From NCBI GenBank assembly GCA_021793595.1, contig JAJYSL010000177.1, forward strand, positions 1-9,054: DNA of 9,054 nucleotides, read 5' to 3'. Both the position numbers and the translations under genes were made by a program. This DNA comes from Acidobacteriota bacterium. GTDB lineage: Bacteria > Acidobacteriota > Terriglobia > Terriglobales > Acidobacteriaceae. Below the pieces are notes generated by a model. That model did not search any database. It was not told the DNA's origin and saw nothing but the letters and a program-made list of their open reading frames with translations. This document shows positions 8,263 to 9,054 of the stretch, piece after piece (positions within the stretch are counted from its first letter, which is position 1; each line of letters starts with the position of its first letter).

Positions 8263-9054
8263 ATGAGCTTATTCTTCGCCTCCGGATCGCCAACCACTGA
8301 GTTTTCGCCTGTCGAGGTGAAAGCGAGCCTTTCTGCGGCCCTGGAGAAACTTGGCCGCCGTAACAAGGTCCTCGCTGTCCCTCCGGATTTCACCCGCATG
8401 CACTCCATGAGCGGCATGCTTGCCGAATATGCCTGGGAATATTACGGAGAAGCGCTCAGCGACGTTCTTCCCGCTCTGGGCACTCACAACGCGATGACCG
8501 ATCGCGAAATTCAAACCATGTTTGGCGCCATTCCCCGCCACCTGTTCCGCGTTCACGATTGGCGAAATGACATTGTCACCCTCGGCGAAGTACCGGCTGC
8601 GTTTGTGAACAAAGTTAGCGAAGGCAAGCTCGACTATACCGTGCCCATCCAGGTGAACAAGCTGCTGCGCGACGGCGGCCACGATCTCATCCTGTCCATT
8701 GGGCAGGTTGTGCCGCACGAAGTGGTCGGCATGGCTAACTACAACAAAAATATTTTTATTGGTACGGGCGGCGTCCTGGGGATCCATCGTAGTCATTTCC
8801 TCGGCGCCGTCTATGGCATGGAGCGCATGATGGGCCGCGCCAACAATCCCGTGCGAGATGTTCTCAACTATGCCAGCGACCACTTTGCCCAGAACCTGCC
8901 CATCGTCTACGTTCTTACGGTTGTCAGCAAGAATGCCGCCGGCAAGCTCGCCATCAATGGCCTCTATATAGGGGACGATGTCGAGTGTTTCGAGCGTGCC
9001 GCCGAGCTGAGCATGAAGGTCAACTTCTTTATGCTGGACCGTGAAATTCATAAG
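8263..9054 (+). CDS. LarA-family (lactate racemase-like) protein, N-terminal part
   Basis: An open frame of 264 codons from ATG 8263 to the window edge, with no stop, so the protein is cut off. It belongs to the nickel-dependent lactate racemase (LarA, DUF2088) superfamily, whose members racemise or epimerise 2-hydroxy acids using a nickel-pincer nucleotide. Visible family features are D42-x-T-R45 (VPPDFTR), G73-T-H75 and H98-D99. H152, K162 and H178 keep exactly the spacing of H174, K184 and H200 in Lactiplantibacillus plantarum LarA, the residues acting at the substrate, tethering the cofactor and binding nickel. The Gly/Ser-rich run usual before the lysine is here MANYNKN, so the substrate may differ from lactate. 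GGGGAG lies 3 bases before the start. The cofactor-making genes larB, larC and larE are not in view. The substrate is unknown. Confidence 0.85.
   Translation, partial: MSLFFASGSPTTEFSPVEVKASLSAALEKLGRRNKVLAVPPDFTRMHSMSGMLAEYAWEYYGEALSDVLPALGTHNAMTDREIQTMFGAIPRHLFRVHDWRNDIVTLGEVPAAFVNKVSEGKLDYTVPIQVNKLLRDGGHDLILSIGQVVPHEVVGMANYNKNIFIGTGGVLGIHRSHFLGAVYGMERMMGRANNPVRDVLNYASDHFAQNLPIVYVLTVVSKNAAGKLAINGLYIGDDVECFERAAELSMKVNFFMLDREIHK

Noticed and set aside
7475..8293. Minus-strand frame of 272 codons overlapping the HugZ-like gene
   Set aside because: It is rich in Arg, Ser and Cys and has no domain signal, while the other frame gives a clean split-barrel plus DUF2470 protein.
8269..9051. Long minus-strand frame of 260 codons at the right edge
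   Set aside because: It is the antisense shadow of the LarA-like gene, whose plus-strand translation shows clear family residues.

Overview
The window looks like a chromosomal segment of a moderately GC-rich bacterium, most likely an acidobacterium. That placement is an inference. It rests mainly on a decayed PadR/duplicated-permease remnant of the type that is unusually abundant in Acidobacteriota, and no marker gene is present to confirm it.

Left two thirds (about 145-6690, all minus strand): a glutamate synthase operon. gltB (1979-6562) encodes the large GOGAT subunit and overlaps gltD (529-1986, small subunit) by 8 bases. Together they form NADPH-dependent glutamate synthase, which converts glutamine plus 2-oxoglutarate into two glutamates. 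A small three-helix membrane protein of unknown function (145-477) follows gltD closely in the same direction. Upstream of gltB are a plausible -10 element and a nested inverted repeat that would fold in the mRNA leader. Bases 1-144 hold no gene I can support.

Middle (about 6733-7298): a degraded locus. An in-frame ORF joins the first ~36 residues of a PadR-type repressor to the last ~65 residues of a MacB/FtsX-like permease, as expected from a large internal deletion. In front of it lies a 19-bp-arm imperfect palindrome whose inner arm covers the ribosome binding site.

Right part (7369-9054): two divergent genes separated by 93 bp. On the minus strand is a HugZ/PNPOx-like split-barrel protein with a C-terminal DUF2470 domain. 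On the plus strand is the N-terminal 264 codons of a LarA-family (nickel-pincer lactate racemase-like) protein, cut by the window edge. The shared intergenic region has a roughly concentric set of inverted repeats that could be a common operator. The nitrogen-assimilation operon and the divergent pair look functionally unrelated. I see no RNA gene, CRISPR array, insertion sequence or clear new multi-gene defence system. The best leads are the fossil fusion with its palindrome, the LarA homologue with conserved nickel-cofactor residues, and the uncharacterised membrane gene attached to gltBD.
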